From the NCBI GenBank assembly GCA_029204225.1, contig CM055101.1, positions 35,133,648-35,197,647 of the forward strand: DNA of 64,000 nt. Reading direction: 5' to 3'. This DNA comes from Diphasiastrum complanatum (taxonomy: Eukaryota; Streptophyta; Lycopodiopsida; Lycopodiales; Lycopodiaceae). Of the stretch, positions 1-43,600 are shown piece after piece (positions within the stretch are counted from its first letter, which is position 1; each line of letters begins with the position of its first letter). The position numbers were made by a program, and so were the translations under genes. Under the pieces are notes generated by a model. The model was not told the DNA's origin and made no database searches. It was given only the letters and a program-made list of their open reading frames with translations.

Positions 1-178
1 AGGTGCAAAAAGGCAAAAAAGTTGACAGTGCCTTAAGAAAATAATGCTTTAGGAGAAAAACTAAGTTTTGGAAAGATGCAAAGGTCCGAAAATATATTGT
101 CGGCCTTCGGCTGTTTTCAGGATGCTCATTACTTGAACGATTTGTTAAGGCTGAGCATAAGAAATCTAACACATACAA
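1..178 (-). mobile_element. Copia-derived tail segment, part of the left chimeric array
   Basis: Read on the minus strand, this segment matches 46951-47060 and, more loosely, 53300-53440. Shared words include the TTTCTTATGCTCAG stretch at one end and TTAAGGCACTGTCA at the other. It joins truncated LTR sequence at about 178. The same LTR-to-tail join occurs at 46950 in the right-hand array, so this is an inherited structure and not a chance break. No open frame is present. Confidence 0.55.
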
Positions 179-702
179 GGGAGAAGAAATACTTCTGGAA
201 TAACTCTCCCATTGTTATGGGCTGCTACGTACAAGAACAATCTGAAAGAATGTGAATGCTAAATTACAATCATAGCTCAATCGCTCTGCACAATAGGATT
301 TTAAAAATTCAATTCATACTCAAAAACAAATGGATGAGTACAGTCCACTGAAGAGATTAAAAATGGTGTGAGGTATTATTGAAAAAAAAGAATAGATTCA
401 ATAAGAGGATTAGTTTTGAAAATCAAAGTGATAAAGCAGTGTCATAATGCAAGATCCTTAGGCATCAAAGATAGCCATCGTCTGATCAGAAATTGAGGAG
501 TCGTAGACAACTGTGTTCTGATCAGAGGGAGTAAACAAGCGTGATCAAACAAAAGTGCAGTGCATTCAAATCATAATAAGCAAAATCGTTTATCTCATGG
601 ACGGAGCATCACACAGAGTGTGTGATGAAGGTGCATTTATACACCGGATTTATGTATCTAATTACGATAAATGTTCATTATCTTACTAACTGCTTTGTCG
701 CC
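179..702 (-). mobile_element. Copia LTR, 5'-truncated copy
   Basis: This is the downstream part of the LTR whose full copy lies at 2158-3425 (minus). It starts inside the LTR at the ACAAAGCA word and runs to the CCCTTGT region, where it breaks into the tail segment. It lacks the U3 end and the terminal CCCTATCA. Confidence 0.6.
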
Positions 703-1045
703 TTCTAAGGTGTAATCTAGTGGTTACATCTTGAGTCTCGTATAGACTTGATAGCAAATCCAGTGCTTCCTTAGAGGTTTTGCACGTGGTAACATGGGAT
801 ATTTGGGAGTCGGCCAGATCGAGTGCGATACATGCTAAGGCCTTCTGATCTTTGATCTTCCATGTCGTTGCTTGATCACTATCTTCTGGATTCAGGTCAG
901 AACCTTCTACTACATCCCAAAGATCTCTATCTATCAACATCGTCCATAGTTTTAACTTCTAGATGTAGAAGTTAGAACCATTGAATTTGTCAATGATTCT
1001 AGCCTCGTTGGATAAAGAAGATGAAGAGTTGCCGATAAGAGACAT
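703..1045 (-). pseudogene. Copia gag N-terminal fragment (UBN2-type), broken
   Basis: The minus-strand frame starts MSLIGNSS and contains FNGSNFYI, DLWDVVEG and SKEALDLLSSLYET, typical of Copia gag N-termini. A TAG replaces the expected Trp codon after FNGSNFYI. The frame stops after LHLRR, where it runs straight into LTR sequence at the shared word GACAAAGCA. Only about 115 codons are present, so no zinc knuckle, protease or pol follows. It is about 90% alike by eye to the fragments at 1758-2097 and 45973-46317. Confidence 0.7.
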
Positions 1046-1091
1046 GTTAAGAGTAATACAAATAGAATAACCTCTCGATTTATTGAGCTAT

Positions 1092-1103
1092 GCTCTAATA
1101 CCA
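1092..1103 (-). other. Copia primer-binding site, degenerate
   Basis: The minus-strand sequence is TGGTATTAGAGC, one base away from TGGTATCAGAGC, the usual plant Copia primer site matching the 3' end of initiator-Met tRNA. It lies 3 bp inside the LTR end (CCCTATCA). Confidence 0.75.
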
Positions 1104-1106
1104 ATC

Positions 1107-1757
1107 TGATAGGGTGATAGAACGTGAACAGAAAAGGGAGAAAGAAATACTTCCGAAATAACTCTCCCGTTGTTATGGGATGCTACGTACAAGAACAATT
1201 TGAAAGAATGTGAATGCTAGATTACAATCATAGCTCAATCGCTCTGCCCAACAGGATCTTAAAAATTCGATTCATACTCAAAAATGGATGAGTACAATCC
1301 ACCGAGGAGATTAAAAATGGTGTGAGGTATTACTAAAAAAAAAATACATTCAATAAGAGGTTCAGTCATGAAAATCAAAGAAATAAAGTAGTGTGATAAT
1401 TCAAGTTCCTCAAGCGTCAAAGATAGCCATCGTCTGATCAAAAATTGAGGAGTCGTAGACGTCCGTGTTCTGATCAAAGTGAGTAAACGAGCATGATCAA
1501 ACAAAAGCGAAGTGCATTCAAATCACAACAAGCATTCATCTATGTTATACACAGATAAAAAGACGTATTGTTGCTATATTACACTTAAGCATAACAATGA
1601 GTTACAACCAGAATGGGCGCGTAACTTGGAGGCTCAAAATCGTTCGTCTCATAGACGGAGCATCACATAGAGTGTGTGATGAAGGTGCATTTATACACCG
1701 AATTTATGTATCTAATTACAATAAATGTTCGTTATCTTACTAACTGTTTTGTCACCT
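1107..1757 (-). mobile_element. Copia LTR, 5'-truncated copy
   Basis: This is a second partial LTR copy. It runs from the ACAAARCAxTTAGTAAG word to the terminal CCCTATCA and is followed by a primer site. Its truncated end is fused to the gag fragment at 1758-2097 at the same breakpoint seen in the other units. Confidence 0.65.
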
Positions 1758-2097
1758 TCTAAGGTGTAATCTAGTGGTTACATCTTGAGTCTCGTATAGA
1801 CTTGATAACAAATCCAGTGCTTCCTTAGAGGTTTTGCACGTGGTAACATGGGATATTTGGGAGTCGGCCAGATCGAGTGCCATACATGCTAAGGCCTTCT
1901 GATCTTTTATATTCTATGCCTTTGCTTGATCACTATCTTCTGATTTCAGATCAGAACCTTCTACTACATCCCAAAGATCTCTATCTATCAACATCATTCG
2001 GAGATTTAACTTCCAGATGTAGAAGTAAAACCATTGAACTTGTCAATGATTCTAGCCTCGTTGGATGAAGAAGATGAAGAGTTACCAATAAGAGACA
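1758..2097 (-). pseudogene. Copia gag N-terminal fragment, broken
   Basis: This repeats the 703-1045 fragment, beginning MSLIGN and ending at the LHLRR equivalent. It has frame damage in the FNGSNFYI region and around the WKIKDQ region. It lies between the full LTR (2158-3425) with its primer site and the truncated LTR at 1107-1757, so LTR, primer site and gag fragment form a repeated unit. Confidence 0.65.
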
Positions 2098-2142
2098 TGT
2101 TCAGTAATACAAATAGAATGATCCCTCGGTTTATTGAGCTAT

Positions 2143-2154
2143 GCTCTGATACCA
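2143..2154 (-). other. Copia primer-binding site (tRNA-iMet type)
   Basis: This is an exact minus-strand TGGTATCAGAGC, 3 bp after the LTR end CCCTATCA at 2158. It fixes the element's orientation and its LTR boundary. Confidence 0.85.
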
Positions 2155-2157
2155 ATC

Positions 2158-3425
2158 TGATAGGGTGATAGAACGTGAACAGACAAGGGAGAAAGAAATA
2201 CTTTCACAATAACTCTCTCGTTGTTATGGGCTACTACGTACAAGAACAATCTAAAAGAATGTGAATGCTAAATTACAATCATAGCTCAATCGCTCTGCCC
2301 AACAGGATCTTGAAAATTTGTATGAGGTATTACTGGAAAAAAAAAATAGATTCAATAAGAGGTTCAGTTCTGAAAATCAAAGTGATAAAGTACAAGTTCC
2401 TCAGGCTTCAAAGACAGCCATCGTCTGATCAGAAATTGAGGAGTCGTAGACGTCCATGTTCTAATCAGAATGAGTAAACGAGTGTGATCAAACAGAAGCG
2501 ATGTGCATTCAAATCATAACAAGCATTCATCTATGTTATACATAGATAAAAAATCGTATTGCTACGAGATTACACTGAAGCATAACAATGAGTTACAACC
2601 AGAATGGCAGTGTAACTTGGAGGCTCAAAATCGTTCGTCTCATGGATGGAGCATCACATAGAGTGTGTGATAAAAGTGCATTTATACACCGAATTTATGT
2701 ATCTAATTACAATAAATGTTCGTTATCTTACTAAGTGCTTTGTCGCACTCAGGGAGTAGTTGAACCACTATGATAGAATGTCGGTTATAATACATGGTCA
2801 AGTCACTTCGGACACTTCGGTTGATGAACGAAGTCGGACACTTTGGTTGATGAACGAAATCATCGAGAAAGTCGGAAACTTCAAAGACTTCGATGTTGAG
2901 TGACTTGATTGTTGAAAAAGTCGAAGTCGAGTGACTTGATTGTTGAAGAAGTCAAGGAAGTCAGAGACGTCGGAGACTTCAAAGACTTAATTGTTGAAGA
3001 AGTCGAGGAAGTCGGAGACTTCGAAGACCTAATTAAAGAAGTCGAGGACTTCGAAGACTTCGATGTCGAGTGACTTGTTTGCTGAAGAAGTCGAGGATGA
3101 TCGGGCCTTCGATGTTTCTCATGATGCTTTGACGTTCGAATGTAGAATTAGACAAGAATGGACACCCTTTGATGTAGATTAGCCGAAAAGTCGATGAAGT
3201 CGACCTTCAAATAGTTCAGCTGATTCGATTTGATTCTGTGTAGAAATCGTAGGTTGTCGGACTGCTTGCAGAAACCCGTGTAGTTTAGCAGGCATTATTC
3301 TGCACACAGAATGAGAGCAATTTTGCAGAATAGTAAAATATGAAACTTTATGATTCTTGCAAGAAGAATCTTGAAAATAGAAATTGTATTCACCAAGGAG
3401 ACAACTGTGGACTTAATTTCCAACA
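2158..3425 (-). mobile_element. Copia LTR, apparently full length (about 1268 bp)
   Basis: On the minus strand it starts TGTTGGAAATTAAGTCC (3425) and ends CCCTATCA (2158), with the primer site just beyond. The U3 part (about 2795-3110) is an array of GAAGTC and GACTTC hexamers. Its first 33 bases resemble those of the plus-strand LTR starting at 3754, so the two belong to related families. It abuts the RNase H remnant at 3427, so it was probably inserted there or recombined with it. Confidence 0.75.
2795..3110. repeat. GAAGTC/GACTTC hexamer array in LTR U3
   Basis: Irregularly spaced GAAGTC and GACTTC words alternate (blocks such as GAAGTCGGAGACTTC), so the tract is both a minisatellite and full of short inverted repeats. 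A counterpart in the opposite orientation lies at 44655-44945. Confidence 0.75.
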
Positions 3426-3426
3426 G

Positions 3427-3753
3427 GTAGGGGACCGATTTCGTGAAACTCAAGAAAGCATAAATCCGTTGCGCTTTCTACAACCGAGGCAGAGTACGTT
3501 GCAGCATGTCAAGCTTCAAAAGAAGCTATATGGATCAGGTTACTACTTCTCGACTTACATCACACTCAATTTCAGCCAACCATCATTCTGTGTGACAACT
3601 TGAGCTGTATTTCACTGTCTCTAAATCCCAGATTTCATGGCAAGGTTGCAGACGTATTCACCAGAGCACTTCCTAGGATCAAGCATCAAAAAAATTTCAG
3701 CATGCTAAATCTGACGAAGACACCAAGGCACCAACCGTGACCTTAAGGGGGAC
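3427..3753 (+). pseudogene. Copia RNase H C-terminus plus polypurine tract
   Basis: The plus frame reads KSVALSTTEAEYVAACQ, then SKEAIW and a downstream ILCDN. These are the hallmark RNase H motifs near the end of Copia pol. A stop codon and a small frame problem lie near the start. About 50 codons later comes the polypurine tract TTAAGGGGGAC (about 3743-3753), directly before an LTR start at 3754. Integrase and RT are absent upstream, where the opposite-strand LTR begins, so this is a truncated 3' end. Confidence 0.75.
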
Positions 3754-4096
3754 TGTTGAAAATTAAGTCCATAGTTTTCTCCTTGGTTTGATACTTGCAG
3801 GAATCACATGATTCAGACAGCCGAACTGTAAAAGGACGAGTATGTCGGGCTTCCGACTGATCTTCATCCATGGATAAAGAATAAAGGGTAACCATTCCTG
3901 TTCTTTTCACATTCGAATGTCGAGCTTAAGAATTTGAAGAACATTGAAGACCTGGCCATCTTCAACAACTTTAACAAATCAGTATTTTCTATCAATTTTA
4001 AACATTTCTTGCAATCGCAAGCATGTTGGTTATAAATACACCTCCAGCTCACATCAATCCTTGATGCTCCGTGATGCAAACTTATTCGTCTGATCA
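3754..4096 (+). mobile_element. Copia 3' LTR (about 343 bp, boundaries inferred)
   Basis: It starts TGTTGAAAATTAAGTCC immediately after the polypurine tract and has a TATAAATA box near 4031. The likely end is TCTGATCA at 4096, giving TG...CA borders. The end is an inference, because no second LTR copy or target duplication is available in the window. Confidence 0.55.
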
Positions 4097-5009
4097 TAAA
4101 TGGATGATTTTATCAAAAAAGTGATATGTTCAACAGAAAACAACATGAGATGCATACACAAATTTAAGAATGAGGTTATTGTTAGCATGCACAAACCTTA
4201 TATGTGGGTGGCCAAATTGGTGGATGGCTTGATATCCATGGCAAATCAATGTCAGCCGGTACGTCCACATGAATATAATTTTGCTCCACAACCTAGGAAA
4301 TGGTCAACCACATGTAGTCATCTCAGCTTTTAAAGTGATTCTTAGTCACATTGCTCAGTCACATTTTACGTAGTCATATGTTGTGTGATTTACGTAGTCA
4401 TATGTGAAAGATATTGCGTTGTATAGATATTAAATAAAACTCCTTAAGAAAACTTGCTCCACAATGTGACTAAGTAATGTGGAGGTCTGATCAACTGAAA
4501 CTCCTCTTGCTTCCACTTGGCACTAGCAGCAACAACAGGAGTTGGTCAAAAGTTGAAGTCTTTGCCTCTCGCTTCTCCTTATGACCCATTGTGACAAAAT
4601 TTTGTAGGGTGGTGCACATTTGTATCATTCAATATTGACTCCAATGTGGCACCCATATCAAGTTTCACATGTAATATGTCAGGTGAGCAGTAGACAAAGC
4701 TCCTCTGATATGCATGCAATAGCTTTTTGTCAATGTGTTTGGGCAAGACCCTTCTTGAAAATCAATCCACCAACGATTGTTTGCTATCTCCCACTCACTT
4801 AGATTTCTCTTGGCAAAAGAGTGATACTCATCTCTATATCGATGCAATTTTTTTTTATCCTCTCTCTGTGTCCAAAGATTGAAGTATAATGACATTCATT
4901 CACCCTAGTTTTTTTGACAGGATGTGTGATGTATCTACAACCATTTGAATTCAAAATTAGTTACACAAAAAAAAAAAAAAACAATGTAGTGATTGGCTCT
5001 TTAATTTAT
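4097..5009. other. AT-rich spacer, no gene seen
   Basis: Small open frames on both strands show no recognisable motif. The words TCACATTG, TAGTCATATG and TTACGTAGTC recur near 4340-4400. Nothing else can be supported. Confidence 0.4.
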
Positions 5010-5634
5010 GCCATGGTTTGAACGTGACTAGACCTGACTTACATAGTGAGCACTCTTAGTTAATTCATGTCAAACTCATGATTACAACATTAGAAGGCAC
5101 TCCAACAAGTTATGAAGTACATACAAAATACCAAGGACTATGTTTTATGTTATGATAAATTTACTCATGCAACTACAATGCTCTATGGATGCACTAATTG
5201 TAATTGGGGAGGCGACTTGGATTCCAAGAAGTCTACTTTTGGATATTGTTTCAATTTGGTAGGTGCAAACATTTTCTTTAAAAAAAATATTCAGTTTCTT
5301 TGTCGTGAACATAAGCTATGATGAAGGTTGTTTGGATCAAATTATTATAGCAAGATTTGTCAATTTTGCAATCCAAAGCAACTATTATTTTATGTGATAC
5401 TTAGTTGTATATCTCTCAATCTCAAATCCAGATTTTATTCATAAACTAAACATATTGAAATTTAATTTCATTTTGTGAGAGACAAGGTACTTGCCAAGCA
5501 AGTAAGCATAATATGTTGTTGTAGAGAGAACATGGCTGCTGGAAATTTCACTAAGGAATTAAGCAAAAGTTAACAAGTTCAACTATTAAATACATCAAGT
5601 CTTATCATATCTATGAAGTGAGCTTGAGGGGGAG
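5010..5634 (+). pseudogene. Copia RT/RNase H 3' remnant with polypurine tract
   Basis: The plus frame from about 5110 reads KYIQNTKDYVLCYD, then WGGDLDSKKSTFGYCF and REHKL, the linker and RNase H start of Copia pol. Decayed, stop-containing sequence matching the preceding TRPDL region begins near 5010. The later RNase H portion (5330-5500) has several stops. The purine tract CTTGAGGGGGAG ends at about 5634. Confidence 0.75.
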
Positions 5635-6923
5635 GGTTGGTGTTTAATTTCACACCATCAATCTGATTTTCAATGTGTCTACCTTATTTTTCCTTTAATA
5701 GGTATGTTATCTAGAATTTTCACGATGAATTTCTAAGCATGAAGACTAGAATTTGATTGTTTGCATTATGTTTCATGAGCTATAATTGGTATACATGCTA
5801 GCATAGTATCAAAGACCTAAACACTTCACTTTTGCTTTTTTTACTTGGATTCACAAATACTCTATACCTAAAAACTTGAGGTTGAAATCATGTAAACATA
5901 TATATCTACATCAAAGCTTAATGCATAGGAGAATAAATGTTTGTTTTAGAAAACCTAACTTCCGTTATATGTTGTTCGAAACCAAATTTTGAGAGAAATG
6001 TGAATTCCATTTTCAAAATATACCACATTCATTTAGCGCTAAACTATATCAAATAGAAAAACCAAGTTAAACTCACAACTAGAAAAATGAGAGGTTTTTT
6101 TTCAGAGTTATGTTGGGTCTAGGTTTCACAGATCCACATATATTCTAGGACATGACTTCAATCTATGGCACATATGTTTCTTGTGCGATTGAAAAATTCG
6201 ACTAAATGTGGGGCTGACTTGGGAGTGCTAGAACAGTTATTACCAGTACTAAAAAGTGTCATCATATTCATTGTTCCATTCCACTGTATACATAATGATT
6301 TTCTGCCTTCTATATTTCAATATATTTTTCTCATGTAGTTAATTGCTCCCTTCGCGAGTCTCAAGTTAAGTTGACTTTTAGCAATAGAGTGAAAAATAAA
6401 AAGAAATAGAACTCTGTGGCATGTGTATTGTAAGTCCACGTATGAGTGAATGTTAATAAACTTCTACTATGGCATGTGTTCCGTAAGTCCATGGGTAGGA
6501 GCTTAAATAAATAAAACAACTTAAACTTATAATTAAGAAAACTTAAGCTTAGAAAGATTCTAAGTTATCTTAAGTTAGAGATTCTAAAGTCCTATGGAAG
6601 TTGGAAAGCCTTAGAATGGCTAGTTTAGATACTAATCCCATAAGCTAGTGGATGCTTATGGAGCCCCTTCATGCTATAAGAAGAGAGGCATTTCCCTTGT
6701 AAATAACACTTTGAGATTATGCTAAATTGCTCTCTTGAGATTGTCTTCTATTTTCATGATGTTCCCTTTGGGGAGGTGCATAGCTTGAGGGAAGGTGCTC
6801 GGGCCTCCTCTTGCCTCCTTTTCGTAGGTTTTATTGTGGCATGCTTGTATTTGCTTGATGCTTAGTATTAGCCGCAATCTTATTTCTAAATCCCTTTTGG
6901 GTGTTAGATAGGATTTAGTTAAT
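5635..6923 (+). mobile_element. Probable Copia LTR or LTR-like promoter region
   Basis: After the polypurine tract comes GGTTGGTGTTTAATTTC, which fits a standard TGTTGGTG LTR start with its first T changed to G. Within the stretch, 6418-6500 contains a near-repeat of GGCATGTGT..GTAAGTCCA. The sequence CTATAAGAAGAGAGG at 6674-6688 looks like an LTR TATA box with a transcript start about 30 bp downstream. The 3' boundary is not resolved, so the hairpin array at 6924-7089 may or may not lie inside this LTR. Confidence 0.4.
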
Positions 6924-7089
6924 GATCTTGCTAGTTGGGAAGCCTTAGCAAGATCTTGTTATTTTTGTTCACCTTTGCTAGTTGGGAAAGCCTTAGCAAA
7001 GTCTTAGTTATTTTCCAAGTAGTGGCTAGTTGGGTACTGCCTTAGCCACACCGTTTCATTCCAAGCACCAGTTGGGAAGCCTTGGTGCT
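6924..7089 (+). repeat. Four tandem hairpins with conserved loop and co-varying stems
   Basis: Four perfect stem-loops are spaced 49, 49 and 42 bp apart. H1 6924-6955: stem GATCTTGCTA/TAGCAAGATC, loop GTTGGGAAGCCT. H2 6973-7001: stem CTTTGCTA/TAGCAAAG, loop GTTGGGAAAGCCT. H3 7022-7049: stem GTGGCTA/TAGCCAC, loop GTTGGGTACTGCCT. H4 7064-7089: stem AGCACCA/TGGTGCT, loop GTTGGGAAGCCT. Stem sequences differ but pairing is kept on both arms, while the loop keeps GTTGGG...GCCT. That is the signature of a structure selected or copied as a hairpin. A TATA-like box at 6674 would place the array about 220-385 nt into a transcript. I do not recognise the family. Confidence 0.85.
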
Positions 7090-7647
7090 CCTTGTCTGTT
7101 TATGGTCTTATTTCGTTGTAAAACTTGTAGATCTTAAAAAGTGGACGATCCTCTCCATCACTATACTACATTCGTGAGTAGATCTAGCCACAGACAAACA
7201 TGAATGGACCTAAAGCTTTCCTGGCTCACAGACAAACATGAATGGATTGAAAATTGAATTATATCTCTACGTGTCAGAAAACTTGTTCATATCCCATGAT
7301 CCTTAGATCTTCTGAACTAAAGAGATGAGCCTCGGAGAGTTTGAGCACACTTGAATAATCTGCTTGTCAAATTACAATTGTCTACTGTTCCTTAGCAGTG
7401 GCACAATCCAAACATCTTTGATTCAGAAGACAATGATGGAACTTAAATGTTGGTGCTTGTATACAGATGTTGCTCCTTCCCAGATATATAATAATACGCC
7501 TCATCATCATTATTAAAATGAATTCTAAGAAAATTTAACAAAATAACCTGGAGACTTTACAACAATACAGTTTCTCAGCAAGATAGCCCAAGAGCTACAT
7601 GCACTGCAGACATCCAGTTACAGGTAACTCTGAAGCTCTCAGGTGAA
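7090..7647. other. LCB2 3' flank / 3' UTR
   Basis: This lies beyond the LCB2 stop codon (minus strand). The first few hundred bases are expected to be 3' UTR. I did not find an exact AATAAA on the minus strand and make no call on the cleavage site. Two near-copies of ACAGACAAACATGAATGGA lie at about 7191-7210 and 7231-7248. Confidence 0.4.
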
Positions 7648-39317
<31,670 letters not shown>

Positions 39318-39930
39318 CGCTTTGCACTCTGTTCCACTCAACCTCTTTCCAAAGTCCGCTGCTTTTCAAATCTCCAAGGCGTTTGATTCCCAGGTCTAAA
39401 CAGTGAAAATGCAATAAAGAAATAGCGTTCACGGTTCTTTGTCTTAGATCCGGCAAAATCGAACCCTGTTCGTAAAGGTACGCAGCATTCTAGCTCCTCG
39501 ATCCCTCCACCTGCAGGCAGTGAGTGATGCAGCAAGCCTTCGACATCATAGGAGCAATTACGATCAAGAACCTTGTTATCTTTGCTCTGTCAGGGCTGCT
39601 AGATCCGCAATCACGACAACAAAACTCTTCCAAGAAAGCATACAGATAGACAGAAAGAGCAGATGCGATCAAGGATTGATGGATGGAGAAGAGACGAAGA
39701 GCGTCGTCTCTCTTCCTGCTCCTCCCTCCCTCGCTGGAGCCATCCAGGCGATGGCGATGGAAGGAAGGAAGGAAGGAAGAAACAGAGAGAGGCGGCAGAC
39801 AGGAGGCACCACAAAGGAGACACCCAAATAAACGCGTTGCCGACCGGTGGCTGAGTTACGTGCGGACTACTGTGTCGGAGGTCCACAAGAAGCGCTCAGA
39901 GGCGCACAATTTTATCTCATTTCCAAAATA
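39318..39930 (-). promoter_or_regulatory. LCB2: LCB2 5' UTR and proximal promoter region
   Basis: This is the least AT-rich stretch near the gene, directly upstream of ATG 39317. It contains (GGAA)5 at 39759-39779 (TTCC repeats on the gene strand), a pyrimidine-patch type often seen in plant leaders. A strong acceptor-like TTTTCACTGTTTAG at about 39393 and a donor-like CTGCAG|GTGGAG at about 39505 suggest a possible 5' UTR intron (inference). No TATA box is called. Confidence 0.45.
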
Positions 39931-40944
39931 AGGAGCTACAATGCTAAACTTTTCTTTCATTAGAATTTTAGCCCAAAAAAAAATTTCTTGAAAGGTTTTG
40001 ACTATGTGACTCGATAGGAGCCTTTGTCAAACCTCCTTCGAATTTCCTTCCAATATCTCACAATTTTTTGGATATGAAAAAGCCCCTTTCACAAGTGCAA
40101 TGTGATCAAGCAAACTATCATGGCGTCAACCTCACCATTGGACAAGGTGGATTATACAATCTTCAAACCTTCCATTTTCTTGGTAAAAGACTGTCTTAAA
40201 ATGCAAGGGAGCCCAACGTAAATCACGATGTCTAGCCCCCACACACCCCACCACCACCACCACCCCCCCCCCCACTTTCGACGAATAGCCAAATCTATCA
40301 ACAACAAGAAGCGGGAAGTCTTAAGCCCACATGTAACTTTATTGCCTACTCAAATCGGAACTATTTAATCTTCCCTTACCAATCAAGTGAGTGACTGGGA
40401 TTTCACAAAGTTAAATCACATTTCCAGCCTAGTTTGGAATAACGAGATGTAACTAATAATCTTGTATACTGGACTACCGAATATCCATGTCTAGGATTAT
40501 CTCGAATCCTCTAAATGGCATGGAAATAACATATATGTACTCTTTGGTATCACTAGAAGAACCGCATTTTAGTTCCACCACAAAGTGTCATTTCGTAGCA
40601 TAAAATGACCTACAACAAACACCAAAGTTTCAAATATAACCATTAACCTATTTCTTATAGCTTGTACCAACATTCTCCTTTTTTGGTTTTGAAGTGGAGT
40701 AATAGCCAGTATTCACTCAAAATTCAATGCTCAATTCATTAGGTTTTGAGAAGTTTACATGTATCGAGTTTTTCGATAGGTCCTCACGATTAACTAATTG
40801 CACGGCATTCAATCAAAATCCAACTCATCTAAGAAGACAAGAGGGTGCGGAGAGAGGGGTGTATCATGAATGGTAGGAGTTCGTTCGGCAGACAAGCAGT
40901 CATTTTTGGTTTCAAGGCAAGCAAAGACTTTTCTTATATTTTGG
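39931..40944. other. Upstream flank of LCB2, no gene seen
   Basis: AT-rich, with a C run (CACCACCACC then C11) at about 40250-40273. No coding sequence is recognised. Confidence 0.5.
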
Positions 40945-41275
40945 TTAAAAGATCTCTCTTTCCTCCTCATATTTATCAACAAGACTAGCTAAATTAGCAG
41001 CAACATTTTCCACGGTTCCCAAAGTGTCAATACTGTTTTTACCATAATCCATATAAATTTTAACCCAATGTAAGGTATCTAAGAGATCAATCATGTAGAG
41101 CACTTTATCCTCTGGCCCAGCGGCATTACAGGTAACACGATCGATTTCAATAATAAAACTATGCAACATCATAGCTCTTTTCATACAATAGATCAAAGTT
41201 TGTATGAATCGATAGAGGGAGGAAGGGGCTCCTCGTAACCAATATCAACAGCATCCTGAAACCAACCTGAGGACT
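40945..41275 (-). pseudogene. Coding-like fragment of unknown identity
   Basis: On the minus strand, a frame after an acceptor-like TTTCAG reads DAVDIGYEEPLPPSIDSYKL and stops. Another frame just downstream (41196-40945) reads on through IIEIDRVTCNAAGPEDK and VAANLASLVDKYEEERE. Both have natural-looking composition but lie in different frames, which suggests a frameshifted exon remnant. I do not recognise the protein. It could also be chance. Confidence 0.3.
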
Positions 41276-42115
41276 AAACCATGAGAAAAAGCCTTTGTTA
41301 GTCTATGAATCCATGTAAGGTAAAGGTTTGATACTATCCCGACCAAAGGATAGTCGGATTTACACCACAAGGATGCATAGAGAGGGATTAACGAAATCAA
41401 GACCAAACATTTTGAAACCTTTATTCATAACCCAACAAGGTAAAACATAGCTGCAAAACTGAATTTCAGCCATCCAGCTGGTACATGCCACCATCCCACC
41501 ACACAAAATCGCACAAGTTAACACAATGGAGAAGACAGGTGTCAACGTTGAACGTCAGTTGTTATCCATGTCCAAAATAAGTTTAGCAGCTTAACAGCTT
41601 AAAATATTTGATGTAAAAATGTAATCCAATCATCCTTGTGTAAACATGATTAATAGCGATAGGCCTTCCCATATTATTACCGTATCAAGGCATTTTCTTA
41701 TTCTGATCAGTTTTATGATACTACTCTGTCTCAATTTATAGAATTAAAGCATATGTATTCGAAAAAATAACTGTGTTATACAGGGTTGCAAATTGCAAAT
41801 GAGAGATAGCATGGATCGGTACTCAAGTATGGGGCAAATCCAAGCCATACCAATACTTGAACCCATAATAGGTAAAGTACCATTTTCAAAACCCTTGAGC
41901 ATATCCATGCTTTCCAAGAGTACGCCAGCTATCGTCCTATTTTATTGATTTTTAATAGGTGTCTTTAATAAACAGAACAACAATACCTGTATATGGTTAT
42001 ATTTAGCCAAGTATTTTACCCTAACACTTGCAAAAGGATTAGGTCAAATCTATGCCATACTAATCCCTATGAGTGTAGCGTTCCCTTGTACAAATCCATG
42101 TACATTAAGGGTGCA
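41276..42115. repeat. Dispersed repeat family R, copy 1
   Basis: 41535-42115 matches the reverse complement of about 63400-64000 in order: GTCAACGTTGAAC/GTCAGTTGTTATCCATG, GCGATAGGCC...TTACCGTATCA, GATCAGTTTTATG, GGCAAATCCAAGCCATACCA. Partial matches occur again at 42939-43050 and 43400-43470. No coding motif or terminus identifies the class. Confidence 0.65.

Positions 42116-43600
<1,485 letters not shown>

Noticed and set aside
2143-2154. Possible tRNA-Met gene fragments at the TGGTATCAGAGC sites
   Set aside because: Only 12 bases match a tRNA 3' end, always 3 bp after an LTR end. They are primer-binding sites, not tRNA genes.
4100-4333. 77-codon plus frame after the 3754 LTR
   Set aside because: No recognisable motif and normal length for chance in this sequence.
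39520-39931. Overlapping frames of 60-103 codons on both strands upstream of LCB2
   Set aside because: They fall in the GC-rich leader/promoter with GGAA repeats. Arg/Glu/Ser-rich composition and no domain.
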